A DNA stretch of 64,000 nucleotides from Micromonospora sp. WMMD1120. GTDB taxonomy: Bacteria > Actinomycetota > Actinomycetes > Mycobacteriales > Micromonosporaceae. A model generated the notes under the pieces. That model worked only from the letters and a program-made list of their open reading frames with translations, searched no databases and was not told the DNA's origin. Below, piece by piece: positions 34,025 to 42,930 of the stretch. A program made the position numbers and the translations under genes. Where the stretch lies: contig NZ_JARUBO010000005.1 in the NCBI RefSeq assembly GCF_029626235.1, forward strand, positions 6,668,001 to 6,732,000, in the 5' to 3' direction. Position 1 is the first letter of the stretch; the number at the start of each line of letters is the position of its first letter.

Positions 34025-34886
34025 AGCGTCATACTGCTACGCGACGACAACTCTACGCATCCCCAGGCCGCGGCATGAGCCACGAACTGCTCGTCGACGC
34101 GGCCGTCGAGCACCTCTCGGCATGGCCGAGCGCGAAGGAGAACGGCCGACGCAACGGCGACGCCGCTGTGATCGACAGTGCCACAATGCTCAGCTACATC
34201 CGCCCGGTCGAGGCAGGTCGCGCCCACGCCGCCATCTTCGATCGCTACCGCGAGTGTCGACGGCGCTGGCCACCCCTGATTGCTACGCCCACACCTCCGG
34301 CCGCCAGAACCTGCTCGCCAAGATCCTGCAACCTCTCACCTGCTCGCCGCCGCTGAACGGGCCGGAAACGATGTCTTCACCCACCCCGATTCACCAGTCG
34401 TTCGCCCCTGCGGGCGCGAGTCCCCCGCCCTACCGCTGAGGGGGCGGACTGGGCGGGTCGTGCTCCGCGGCGAGCACGCGGTACGCGGCGAGGCCTTCGA
34501 GGGTGCCTCTCATCCAACGCCGCCGGCCGTCGTTCGGGCCCGCCGCAGGCCGGCCAGGGGCTTTGACACACGCCCTAACGGCCCGCCGGCCGACTCGCTC
34601 CGTGGCCGCCTTACCGACACAGGGGGCGCCGCCCGCCGTTCACGACGAACGACACCTTCGGCGACCCGCCGCGGCGGCTGTTGCAGCCGACGCGCGACGT
34701 GGCGGTCCGCCGGGCCGAGCAGATCCTTCGGGCCGCTGGCGTGAAGGCCGACATCGTCCGGCGCAGCCCGGCGACGTCGTGATCGTGTTCGTCGGCCCGC
34801 ACGGCGGTCCCTGACGAAGCACTACCATGCGCGGTTCATCACCAGAGCGCCTGACCCCCCGTGGTCGAGTTGCGGTGATCCTGCGG
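34025..34886. other. Gene-poor stretch with coding-like scraps
   Basis: About 860 bp with no gene I can support. Two scraps look once-coding. On the minus strand at about 34570-34430, GRRRWMRGTLEGLAAYRVLA runs to a TAG in Pro-rich sequence. On the plus strand at about 34640-34783, NDTFGDPPRRLL and then AVRRAEQILRAAGVKADIV run to a TGA. Neither has a start, a ribosome site or a known family. The plus-strand frame from 34075 (MSHELLVDAAVEHLSAW) is also weak. Probably degraded DNA. Confidence 0.4.
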
Positions 34887-35918
34887 TCAACCGCGTGGCG
34901 CTCGGTCCGCCGGAGCGTCACGACGCTGAGCTGCACGGCTCGGCTGCCCGGGGATGGTGCCGTCAGGACGAGTCGCGGCCCCCGCAGCCACAGCCTTGGA
35001 TGTGCGGCGGTGGAGCGTGAGAGTCACGACCAGCACGACAAACGCTCCGACGATCAGCCCGAGGATCGCGCTGGCCACCGTGTTGACGAGCCAGCCGACG
35101 AGCCCGCCGAGAACACCCGCGGCGTCGTGGGCGGCGACCTCCACATGGTGCACGGCCTCGTACAGGAAGTGCAGGTTCAGCTCGTTCGTGCCTAGCAGCA
35201 GGATGTGCCCACCCACCCACAGCATCGCCGCGGTGCCGACCACCGTCAGCACGGTGAGGACCGCCGGCATCGCCCTCACCAGACCACGGCCGAACGTGGC
35301 GACGGCGCCCGACCGTTGCGACAGGCGCAGCCCGGCGTCGTCCATCTTGACGATCAGAGCCACCACGCCGTACACCAGAACGGTTATGACGACGGCGACG
35401 ACAGCCAGGATCACCAGGCGGGACCAGAACGCCTCATCGATCACCTCGTTGAGGCTGATGACCATGATCTCCGCCGAGAGGATCAGGTCGGTTCGTACCG
35501 CCCCGGACACCAGTGTCGTCTCGTCCTGCACCTGTTCCTCGCCCGCGCCGGAGGCACCGTGATGGGCGATCTTGGCCCACACCTTCTCTGCGCCTTCGTA
35601 ACAGAGGTAGGCGCCGCCGAGCATGAGGATCGGGGTGAGCAGCCAGGGCACGAACTGACTGAGCAGCAGCACCGCCGGCAGGATGATGAGGAACTTGTTG
35701 CGCAGCGACCCCACGGCAATGCGCTTGATGATCGGCAACTCACGCTCGGCCGCCAGGCTCCGCACGTACTGCGGCGTGACGGCGGCATCGTCGACGACGA
35801 CGCCCGCAGCCTTGGCGCCGGCCTTGGCGGCGGCCGCCCCGATGTCATCGATCGACGCGGCAGCGGCCCGGGCCAGCACCGCCACGTCATCCAGCAGGGC
35901 TACGAGTCCACCGGCCAA
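34887..35918 (-). CDS. DUF808 family membrane protein (YedI-like)
   Basis: A 343-residue protein starting at TTG, giving the family N-terminus M-A-G-G-L-VALLDDVAVLARAAAA. The middle part has KAAGVVVDDAAVTPQYV and the basic segment ELPIIKRIAVGSLRNK. Membrane helices lie at about residues 80-110, 160-185, 205-225, 240-260 and 285-315. DUF808 proteins are of unknown function (E. coli YedI). GGAAGGA is about ten bases before the TTG; there is no other start near the homologous N-terminus. Last gene of a minus-strand run. Confidence 0.82.
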   Translation of the reverse strand: MAGGLVALLDDVAVLARAAAASIDDIGAAAAKAGAKAAGVVVDDAAVTPQYVRSLAAERELPIIKRIAVGSLRNKFLIILPAVLLLSQFVPWLLTPILMLGGAYLCYEGAEKVWAKIAHHGASGAGEEQVQDETTLVSGAVRTDLILSAEIMVISLNEVIDEAFWSRLVILAVVAVVITVLVYGVVALIVKMDDAGLRLSQRSGAVATFGRGLVRAMPAVLTVLTVVGTAAMLWVGGHILLLGTNELNLHFLYEAVHHVEVAAHDAAGVLGGLVGWLVNTVASAILGLIVGAFVVLVVTLTLHRRTSKAVAAGAATRPDGTIPGQPSRAAQRRDAPADRAPRG

Positions 35919-36076
35919 GGGAGGGTCCTTCCAGGGGTTGCGGTTCGAACTGGCCCATTCTCGCTCAGGTCCCTGCGCCCGGCACGCCACCGCCCGGTCC
36001 CATTTCGGCGGGAGTTCGAGGTGAGCGACCATCCTGCTCGGCCGGCGGCCCGCCACCACCGCGCCCGGGTCATCAC

Positions 36077-36892
36077 CTAGCGCCAGCTCGGGACGCCACT
36101 CCCGCTCTGACCTGGAGGACAAACGTGGAGGCCCGGTACCAACAACTTGCCCAGGCTGATGTCGTCGACGTAGGTGCCGTCGATCAGGAATTCGTCGATG
36201 TGTCGGCCTTCGACGGCGTAACCGTGCTGTTCGTAGAGCCGGATGGCGCCGGTGTTGGTTCCGAGGACGCGCAGTCCGACTTTCTTCGCACCCTGTGCGC
36301 CGGCAAGGCGTTCGGCGGCCGAGAGCAGGGCCGAGGCGATGTTCATACGGCGGGCTTGCTCGGCCACCATCAGGTTCCACAGGCCGAAGACGTGGGCCCC
36401 TTCCGGGAGCGGGGTCGTCCGGTGGGTGCTCACGGTGCCGACGATCTGGCCGCCGAGCGCGGCGACCAGGTGAGTTTCGGGCTTTCGTCGTTCGTTGAAG
36501 TAGGCCGTTCGCTCCTCGGCGCGGGTGGAGGGGATTTCCGATCCGGCCGTCCACGCCGCTCGGTCCAGGGTGAGGAGAGCGGTGTCGTCCTCGGTTGTGG
36601 CGGGTCGGACCAGGGGCCGCCAGTCGACGGTGAGCGGGTTCCTGGTCGCGAATCGCAGCAGGTGGCGGGTGATGGTGTCCGCCACCGCGGCGATGTCGTC
36701 CGCCGCGCCGGCTCTGACGATCAGGTCGAGGTGTTCGGCCGAGGCCACGAGCAGGCATCCGCCGCGGCTGAACCTGATAGACCCGCGTTCCTCGCTGAGT
36801 TCGGTGGGCACCTTGCGCCCCATGTGTGAAACCAGCTGTTTGAGGTAGCGGTGGGGGCGTTCGGTGACGACGTGTGCGGTCGAGTAGAGCAT
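36077..36892 (-). CDS. DUF2218 domain fused to a GNAT acetyltransferase
   Basis: A 271-residue fusion. Residues 1-90 match DUF2218 (HVVTERPHRYLKQLVSHMGRK, then GGCLLVASAEHLDLIV and ITRHLLRFATRNPLTVDW). Residues about 95-255 are a GNAT domain with the acetyl-CoA loop in QARRMNIASALLSAAERLA (a poor Q/RxxGxG/A match) and IRLYEQHGYAV. Unusual combination; the DUF2218 part may present the substrate. It lies between the MFS gene and the DUF808 gene on the same strand. Confidence 0.8.
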   Translation of the reverse strand: MLYSTAHVVTERPHRYLKQLVSHMGRKVPTELSEERGSIRFSRGGCLLVASAEHLDLIVRAGAADDIAAVADTITRHLLRFATRNPLTVDWRPLVRPATTEDDTALLTLDRAAWTAGSEIPSTRAEERTAYFNERRKPETHLVAALGGQIVGTVSTHRTTPLPEGAHVFGLWNLMVAEQARRMNIASALLSAAERLAGAQGAKKVGLRVLGTNTGAIRLYEQHGYAVEGRHIDEFLIDGTYVDDISLGKLLVPGLHVCPPGQSGSGVPSWR

Positions 36893-36940
36893 CTGTTGCC
36901 TTTCCGGCAGTCGTGACGTCGGAGCTGGTAGGTACGCCGA

Positions 36941-38221
36941 TCAGGCAGCGACCGCGTCGGCGGGACGGCTGTCCTGGGTCGGGCTCTTGTGATCGGCAAA
37001 GCCACGGAATGCCGCCTCGACTCGGCGGTTGCTGGTCATGGTCGACGTGAGGGCGGTCATGGCGAGGAGGAGACCGGCGGCGGCGTAGAGCGGAGTGCGC
37101 ACGTCGAAGGTGGTGGCCAGCCAGCCGCCGAGAAAGGCCCCGAACGGGGCGGCGCACACGGCCAACATGCGCGAGGTGGAGGCGACGCGGCCCATCAGGG
37201 CGGCTGGAACAATCGCCTGCCGCAGGGAGGGTGCGAGCACCATCGTGGCGCCCATCCCGGTTCCACAGACCGCGAGCGCCAGCCCGGCCACGTACGGGTT
37301 CGGGGCCGCGGCCAGGCCCAGGACGGCGAGTCCTTCGGCCGCGGCTGTGCAGGTCAGTGCGGTGCCGGTGCCGAGTCGCCGGCCAAGGTAAGAGGCGATG
37401 CCGGCGCCGAGCAGGCCGCCGGTTGCTTCTGCCGTGAGGAGCAGGCCGAAACCGTACGTGCCGATGCCGAGGCGATCGTGCGCGAAGAGAGCGAGGACGG
37501 TGCCCACCGCGAGGAAGGCGACGTTCCCGACCGCCGGGCGCAAGGCGAGCCCGAGCAGCAACCGGTCCCGGAAGACGTACGAGGCTCCGGCCCGCGCCTG
37601 CCGAAGCAGCGACTCGCGAATCTCCGGCACAGGCCGCGGCATGGCGGGCAGCGACCGTACGAGCAGTGCGGAGAGCGCGAACGACACCGCGTCGACGAAC
37701 AGTGGAACCGCGCGCCCGAGCGCGAGCAGAGCGCTCCCGGCGGGTGGCCCCGCGAAGCCGGACATGGCGGTCTGCGCGCCACGCAGGCGAGAGTTGGCTC
37801 GCTCCAGGAGTGCGGGGTCGCGGCCGAGCAGATCCGGCAGGTAGGCGCTGGTGGCGGTGTCGAAGAAGAGTCCGCCGAGGCCGAGCAGGAAGGCGACGGC
37901 CGCGAGCAGCGGAATACTCAGCACGTCGAACGCGGCCGCTGCGGCCGGTATCGCGAGCAGCACCGCACGCGCCGCGTCCGTGACCCACATCGTGCGTCGG
38001 CGGTCCCAGCGGTCCACCAGCGCACCGCCGAGCACCCCGAAGAGCAGCCACGGCAGTGTCCCGCCGGCCGTGACGACGGCGAGCGCCATCGGGTCCCGCG
38101 TCACCATCAACGCGAGCAGCGGCAGCGCCGCATGTGACACCCCGTCACCGAGCGAGGACACCGTCTGCGCCGCCCACAGCCGCCCGAACCCGGCCGGCAA
38201 CCTCCGCAGGTCCGACGTCAC
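36941..38221 (-). CDS. MFS drug-exporter-like transporter
   Basis: A 426-residue, 12-helix transporter. The motif-A-type loop GALVDRWDRRR follows helix 2 and RVASTSRMLAVCAAPFGAFLGG marks the second half. It fits the enterobactin-exporter-like or macrolide-exporter-like MFS group in actinomycetes. The GTG start is backed by a strong AAGGAGGTG five bases upstream. It follows the flavin monooxygenase gene by 103 bases on the same strand and may export the compound that the ABC-F and monooxygenase act against. Confidence 0.9.
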   Translation of the reverse strand: MTSDLRRLPAGFGRLWAAQTVSSLGDGVSHAALPLLALMVTRDPMALAVVTAGGTLPWLLFGVLGGALVDRWDRRRTMWVTDAARAVLLAIPAAAAAFDVLSIPLLAAVAFLLGLGGLFFDTATSAYLPDLLGRDPALLERANSRLRGAQTAMSGFAGPPAGSALLALGRAVPLFVDAVSFALSALLVRSLPAMPRPVPEIRESLLRQARAGASYVFRDRLLLGLALRPAVGNVAFLAVGTVLALFAHDRLGIGTYGFGLLLTAEATGGLLGAGIASYLGRRLGTGTALTCTAAAEGLAVLGLAAAPNPYVAGLALAVCGTGMGATMVLAPSLRQAIVPAALMGRVASTSRMLAVCAAPFGAFLGGWLATTFDVRTPLYAAAGLLLAMTALTSTMTSNRRVEAAFRGFADHKSPTQDSRPADAVAA

Positions 38222-38324
38222 CTCGCACCTCCTTCGATCTGCCCGCGCGGTGCCGGGTGAAGCAGCGCGATCGACGCCGGTATCCGCACCTCCAGATGTC
38301 CCCGCACCCGCGTCTGTACCACCG

Positions 38325-39905
38325 TCACGACGCCGGCCCGATCGAGCAGCCGTACGCGGCGGCAGCTGGCGCGCCCCCGTTGGTGGGCGGTGTGCCGAAC
38401 CAGCGCGAGAGCGCGTCTCGCAGCGTCGCCCCAGCGGTGACGGTGGGTTCGTCGAGCGTCGCGGCCCAGGCGACGTGCCCGTCGGGGCGGATCAGGAGGG
38501 CGTCTGCTGGCGGGGTGTCGGTCTTCGCGGTGCGGATGTCGACGCGAGCCATCCAGTCTCCGGCGATCTGGCGCAGGTCGGGGCGGTCGGCAAGGTCGAG
38601 GAGGACGGGCCGTGCGGTGTGCATGAGTTCCGCGACGCTGGTGATGCCCCGATCGGTGTGCAGGGTGAGGTCGGGTACGAAGGGGCCGGCCAAGGCGTGG
38701 TGGCCGGCACCCGGCATCGGGTAGCGGACGTCGGCATGGGCGACGAGTGCTCCCATCCGGCGCAGCGCCGGCTCGTCGATGACCAGTTCCTGGAAGACCT
38801 GCCGGAGCGCTTCGGCGGCCGGGTCGTGTCCGCGTCTCATGGCCGCTTGGGCTCGGGTCTGCAGCTGTGCGCGTGCGCCGGCGAGGTGGCGCTCGTCGTG
38901 GTAGGTGTCCAGCAGGCCGGCCGGCGCCCAGCCGTGGATGTCGGCGCCCAGCTTCCAGGCGAGGTTGACCGTGTCGAGCATGCCGACGGTGAGTGCCGTA
39001 CCGGTGGCGGGGAACAGGTGGGCTGCGTCGCCGGCCAGCATGATCCGCCCGTGGCGGTAGCGTTCGGCCTGCCGATCCTTGAACGTGTAGCGCGACAGCC
39101 GGATCGGTTCCCCCAGGGGGAGGTCCGCGCCGAGCACACGGCGAGCGCTCTCGGCGAGTTCGGTCAGGGTCAGCGGTTCGTCGTCGTCGTACTCGGTGGT
39201 CTCGTCCTCGGTGATCTGCATGAACAGGACGCCTGCGGTGATCGCGAACGCGAACACCCCGCGGTCCGTCCGGGTGAATCCCGCGCGGATCCGGCCCAGC
39301 CCGGGAACGTCGATGTCGCCGTTGTCGAGCACCGTCACCGAGTCGGGCACGGTGACCTGGCCCAGCCTGTTGACCTCCGGGTAGGTCACGCCGGGGAACG
39401 CGATCCCCGCGAGGTCGCGGACCCGGCTGCGTCCACCGTCGCAACCGACCAGGTATCGAGCGGTCACTCGGTCGGGCCCGTTCGGTCCACGCACGTCCGC
39501 GGTCACCGTGGCATCGTCCTGGGTCACCCCGACCACGTCGTGTCCACGCCGGATATCGGCGCCGAGTTCCCGCGCGCGTTCCTCGAGCAGTCGCTCGACC
39601 TTCCGCTGCGGAATCGGCATCGCCCGCATCGGCGGATCCGCCAGGTGCGTGAAGTCCAGGTGCAGAGTGCCGAACGGAAATCGAGGGGCGACCCGAGGAT
39701 TGCCGCTGGCCTCCTCGAATCGCTCCAGAATTCCCCGGTGGCGCAGCAGGTCCAGGACCCGCCCGCCGAGGCCGCTGGCCTTCGGGATGTCTCGCGGCTG
39801 CGGGTGGCGCTCCAGCACCACCGTTCGGGCTCCGGCCAGGCGCAGTTCCCCGGCCAACATCAAGCCCGCCGGCCCGGCGCCCACGATGATGACGTCAGTC
39901 TCCAT
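38325..39905 (-). CDS. FAD-dependent aromatic monooxygenase (group A, Rox/RdmE-like)
   Basis: A 526-residue enzyme. It has GxGxxG FAD binding in VIIVGAGPAGLMLAGEL, an Arg-rich second site, the DG motif (LVGCDGGRSRVRDLAG) and the GD motif (RIMLAGDAAHLFPATG), then LNLAWKLG-type helix NLAWKLGADI. The C-terminal thioredoxin-like domain (about 410-520) is that of polyketide hydroxylases, tetracycline destructases and rifampicin monooxygenase. It may hydroxylate a polyketide or inactivate a drug. Same strand as an ABC-F gene 64 bases upstream and the MFS gene downstream. Confidence 0.9.
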   Translation of the reverse strand: METDVIIVGAGPAGLMLAGELRLAGARTVVLERHPQPRDIPKASGLGGRVLDLLRHRGILERFEEASGNPRVAPRFPFGTLHLDFTHLADPPMRAMPIPQRKVERLLEERARELGADIRRGHDVVGVTQDDATVTADVRGPNGPDRVTARYLVGCDGGRSRVRDLAGIAFPGVTYPEVNRLGQVTVPDSVTVLDNGDIDVPGLGRIRAGFTRTDRGVFAFAITAGVLFMQITEDETTEYDDDEPLTLTELAESARRVLGADLPLGEPIRLSRYTFKDRQAERYRHGRIMLAGDAAHLFPATGTALTVGMLDTVNLAWKLGADIHGWAPAGLLDTYHDERHLAGARAQLQTRAQAAMRRGHDPAAEALRQVFQELVIDEPALRRMGALVAHADVRYPMPGAGHHALAGPFVPDLTLHTDRGITSVAELMHTARPVLLDLADRPDLRQIAGDWMARVDIRTAKTDTPPADALLIRPDGHVAWAATLDEPTVTAGATLRDALSRWFGTPPTNGGAPAAAAYGCSIGPAS

Positions 39906-39969
39906 TACTCTCCGTTCCCCTGTGAGGTTCTTCGCGTCCCGGGCACCGCCGTCGCGGCGGGTGCCGCCG

Positions 39970-41604
39970 TCAGTGGGTCGGCTCGCTGAGTTGTTGCACG
40001 TGGCCGGCACGTAGCTGTAGGTGCGTGCCGGCGAAGCGAGCCCGCATTCGGCGGTCGTGGGTGACGACGACCACCGCGCCCGGGTAGTCGACCAGCGCCT
40101 GCTCCAACTCCTCGACCAGAGCAGGGCTGAGGTGATTGGTCGGCTCGTCCAGCAGCAGCAGGTCGACCGGCTTGCTGACCAGGCGGGCCACTTCGAGCCT
40201 GCGGAGTTGTCCGTACGACAGTTCCCGCACCCGCAACCGCAGGTTAGTCGGCCGAAACAGGCCCAGCGACAGCAGTTCGTCCGGGTCACCGGCCGGCCCG
40301 CCGGCGAACGCTTCCAACACGGTCAGGTCCGGCGGCCACGGCGTCATCTGCTGCCGCAGGTGACCGATCCGGCCCCGGGTGCGTACCGCCCCATGGTCCG
40401 GGCGGACTTCTCCTGCCAGGACCTGGATGAGGGTGGACTTGCCCGCCCCGTTGGGCCCGGTGACCAGAAGCCGGTCCGTGCCACCGATCCGCAGGTACGG
40501 CACGGACAGTCGGTCGGTGACGCGAACCTCGGCGAGCTCGGCAACCGTCTCCGGGGCGTCCCTGTCGACGCCGGTGATGCTGACCGAGAACACCAGCGGG
40601 TCGGGCGGCGGCGTAACAGGGCTCGCGGTGAGACGCTCGATGCGCTCCTTGGCGTTGCGGATGCGTCCCATCGCTCCGTGATCACGGCCGCGGGCACGGA
40701 AGGCCCCGTGCCCGAACTTCGCCATCGGCGTCTTACGCGGGATCGCTTCCAGCCGGAACGCGTTGGCGGCAGCGAGCTTGTGGTTGCGAGCTACCTCAAC
40801 GCGCCAGTCCTCGTACTCCTGTAGCCGACGGCGGCGTTCGGCGGCCGTGGCGGTCAGGTACCCGTCATAGCCGTCGCCGTGGCGCGTCACAGTGCCCTGA
40901 CCGACGCTCAGGATCGTGTCGGTGACCTGGCTGAGGAACTCCCGGTCATGGGTTACCGCGAGCAGTGTGCCGCGGTGCTGGCGCAGGCGCGCCTCCAGCC
41001 AGCCCACGGCCTGGTCATCGAGGTCGTTGGTCGGCTCATCGAGCAGGAGCAGTTCCGGTTGAGAGGCCAGCGTCGCGGCCAGCGCCACCCGGGACCGCTC
41101 CCCGCCGGACAGGGTGCCCAGCGCCCGCGTCCGGTCCAGATTCGGCAGGCCGAACCGGTGCAACGCCTCCTCCACCCGGGCGTCCGCCCCGTACCCACCC
41201 CGTGCTTCGTAACGGGAGACCAGCCCGGCGTAGTAGTCCAGGCCGGCGACGAGCTCAGCACTCGACAGTCCACTCAGTGCGGCCTCGGTCTTCATGATCA
41301 GCGATTCGAGCTCGCGGAGGTCGGCCAGAGAGAGGTCGATCGCGTCCTGGACCGAGGCACGTGGCGGCAGCGCCAGCGATTGGGCCAGGTAGCCGACGCC
41401 ACCCGGCGCGATGACCGTCAGGTCCCCGTTGTCGGGTCGGTCCACCCCGGCGATCAGGCGTAACAGGGTCGACTTCCCGGCGCCGTTGTCGCCGATGATG
41501 CCGACCTTCTCGCCCGGTTTGACGTTGAAGGACACGCCGGCCAGCACGATGCGCTCGTCGTAGCGGCGGATGATGTGGTGCAGCGAAAGTTGCGACGTGA
41601 GCAA
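39970..41604 (-). CDS. ABC-F ribosome-protection ATPase
   Basis: A 544-residue protein with two ATPase domains and no membrane helices. Domain 1 has GDNGAGKST, LSGGERSR and LLLDEPTNDLD; domain 2 has GPNGAGKST, LSYGQLRRLE and LLLDEPTNHLS. A linker of about 80 residues rich in charged residues (YEDWRVEVARNHKLAA) is the P-site tRNA interaction motif region. Antibiotic-resistance ABC-F proteins displace macrolides, lincosamides or streptogramins from the ribosome. Start TTG is chosen because AGGG precedes it and homology begins within ten residues. A leader ORF and hairpin lie upstream. Confidence 0.88.
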   Translation of the reverse strand: MLTSQLSLHHIIRRYDERIVLAGVSFNVKPGEKVGIIGDNGAGKSTLLRLIAGVDRPDNGDLTVIAPGGVGYLAQSLALPPRASVQDAIDLSLADLRELESLIMKTEAALSGLSSAELVAGLDYYAGLVSRYEARGGYGADARVEEALHRFGLPNLDRTRALGTLSGGERSRVALAATLASQPELLLLDEPTNDLDDQAVGWLEARLRQHRGTLLAVTHDREFLSQVTDTILSVGQGTVTRHGDGYDGYLTATAAERRRRLQEYEDWRVEVARNHKLAAANAFRLEAIPRKTPMAKFGHGAFRARGRDHGAMGRIRNAKERIERLTASPVTPPPDPLVFSVSITGVDRDAPETVAELAEVRVTDRLSVPYLRIGGTDRLLVTGPNGAGKSTLIQVLAGEVRPDHGAVRTRGRIGHLRQQMTPWPPDLTVLEAFAGGPAGDPDELLSLGLFRPTNLRLRVRELSYGQLRRLEVARLVSKPVDLLLLDEPTNHLSPALVEELEQALVDYPGAVVVVTHDRRMRARFAGTHLQLRAGHVQQLSEPTH

Positions 41605-41697
41605 GACACACCCTGTTCTGGCAGGTGGAGAAGGACATGCCGGCGACGGCCGTCCGGCCGCGACGGCCAGGTGGCGAGCGCGAGCGCACTCAACCTG

Positions 41698-41743
41698 TTG
41701 CGGCGCCGCCTCGTTGGCTACGTTCACCGAGGCGGCGCCGCAA
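41698..41743 (-). promoter_or_regulatory. Perfect 16-bp hairpin upstream of the ABC-F gene (attenuator candidate)
   Basis: The arms 41743-41728 and 41713-41698 are perfectly complementary over 16 bases (TTGCGGCGCCGCCTCG), with a 14-base loop. It lies 93 bases before the ABC-F start. The stop codon of the leader ORF is in the loop, so a ribosome finishing the leader would cover the 5' arm and melt the hairpin. No U-run follows. Confidence 0.65.
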
Positions 41744-41870
41744 GGGCCCCACACCGGCCGGGGTCACGCTCGCTTCGTGAAGGGCCGCCGGGTGGCGGCC
41801 CGGGATCACCAGGCGGGTCTCGGCTCCCGACCGGGGCGGCCCATGTCCGGGAGCGGACAGGATCTTTCAT
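41724..41870 (-). CDS. 48-codon leader ORF upstream of the ABC-F gene
   Basis: ATG at 41870 is preceded by GAGAGG with a six-base spacer. The frame encodes 48 residues, beginning MKDPVRSRTWAAPVG and rich in Pro, Gly and Arg (PPGDPGPPPGGP near the middle), ending in the loop of the 16-bp hairpin. A Pro-rich, drug-sensitive leader peptide is a known design in ribosome-mediated attenuation of antibiotic-resistance genes. No function of the peptide itself is expected. Confidence 0.5.
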   Translation of the reverse strand: MKDPVRSRTWAAPVGSRDPPGDPGPPPGGPSRSERDPGRCGALAAPPR

Positions 41871-41939
41871 CACAAACCTCTCTTCATCGGGGCACAGGTC
41901 AGCCCGGACGTGCCACTGGATCGGAGCCGGGGCCGCCGG

Positions 41940-42740
41940 TTACGGCAGGGTGAGTTCGTAGCGGAGACGCCGCCCGAGAGGGCGGAAACCCAGGTGTCGA
42001 CGCAGGGCGGCCATGTCGGAGTCCTCGTCGGCGGTGCGGGTCTCGATCTCCTCGACATGTGGATGGATCTCGCGCAGTCGGGTGAGCAGAGCGGCGTTGA
42101 CCCACAGCCCCAGCCGCCGGCCGCGATGACCGACGAGCACGGCAGGGCCGTACTGGCGGGCGCGACGCTGCGGCAGTGCAGCCGTCGTCGCCAGGGCGTA
42201 GGCGACCACGCCGCCGTCCGACTCGGCGGCGCTCACCACCGCGGCACCGGGCCTGCTCGGATGCCGGAGCAGTTGCTCCACGCTGGTCGCGCCGCACGCA
42301 TCCCCGGTCCAGTGACGGAGTCGGTATCCGGGGTGCTCGACGTCGACCAACTCACCCAGCCAGGCATGGTGGACATCGCAGTACGTGAGCAGATCATGGC
42401 TCCCGGATCCGGTGCGCCGAAATCCGTGCCGCTCACAGAACGACTGCGCGGCAGAAGCCGGGCCGGTCTCCACGATCAACCGCTGCCCCACCGCGTACGC
42501 ACCGACGGCGGCCAGCAGACGCGATCCGATCCCTCGACGACGCCACTGCGGCTGCACCCAAAGGCTCAACTCGAGGGTGCCCGGCCGCAGGGCGGTCGGC
42601 GGTGACAGTTCGCCTCCGAACGACATGGCCGGACGCAGGCCAGCGACCCCGGCCACCGCACCGGGCGACGTCACAGCGTGCCAGCGTGGGGCCCCGAGAT
42701 GATCCGGCGCCGCCACGATGTCGATCACGCTTTCGCTCAT
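41940..42740 (-). CDS. GNAT acetyltransferase with two GNAT-like halves
   Basis: A 266-residue protein. The first half has the acetyl-CoA loop in VQPQWRRRGIGSRLLAAVG (Q/RxxGxG match: RRRGIG) and FCERHGFRRTG. The second half (about 140-266) repeats the fold with VGHRGRRLGLWVNAALL and LGFRPLGRRLRYEL. Tandem GNAT proteins of this type are common in actinomycetes; substrate unknown. GGTGGA precedes the ATG. It lies on the same strand just upstream of the ABC-F leader. Confidence 0.8.
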   Translation of the reverse strand: MSESVIDIVAAPDHLGAPRWHAVTSPGAVAGVAGLRPAMSFGGELSPPTALRPGTLELSLWVQPQWRRRGIGSRLLAAVGAYAVGQRLIVETGPASAAQSFCERHGFRRTGSGSHDLLTYCDVHHAWLGELVDVEHPGYRLRHWTGDACGATSVEQLLRHPSRPGAAVVSAAESDGGVVAYALATTAALPQRRARQYGPAVLVGHRGRRLGLWVNAALLTRLREIHPHVEEIETRTADEDSDMAALRRHLGFRPLGRRLRYELTLP

Positions 42741-42930
42741 GCGTCCACCATCGCCCGGCGGCCCCGGCCGAACAACGCTCAAGATCGCATCGCCGCATTA
42801 GCCAGCGGTGATCGATCGACGACAGAACCTGCGACGGAAGGCTCTCCGAGTCGCGCTCGTGCAGCCCGGTCTCGCCGCGGCCGTAGACTGCCCAGTCCCA
42901 GGCCACGATGATCGGAGACAGGGCCGTCCG

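Noticed and set aside
34503..34814. Plus-strand ORF of 103 codons
   Set aside because: Arg/Pro/Ala-rich, no ribosome site, and a different frame at the same place looks more coding-like, though also broken.
34887..38051. Single minus-strand open frame of 1054 codons
   Set aside because: Only the last part (DUF808) has protein features. The first 700 codons are an off-frame read through the MFS and GNAT genes, which have clear motifs in other frames.
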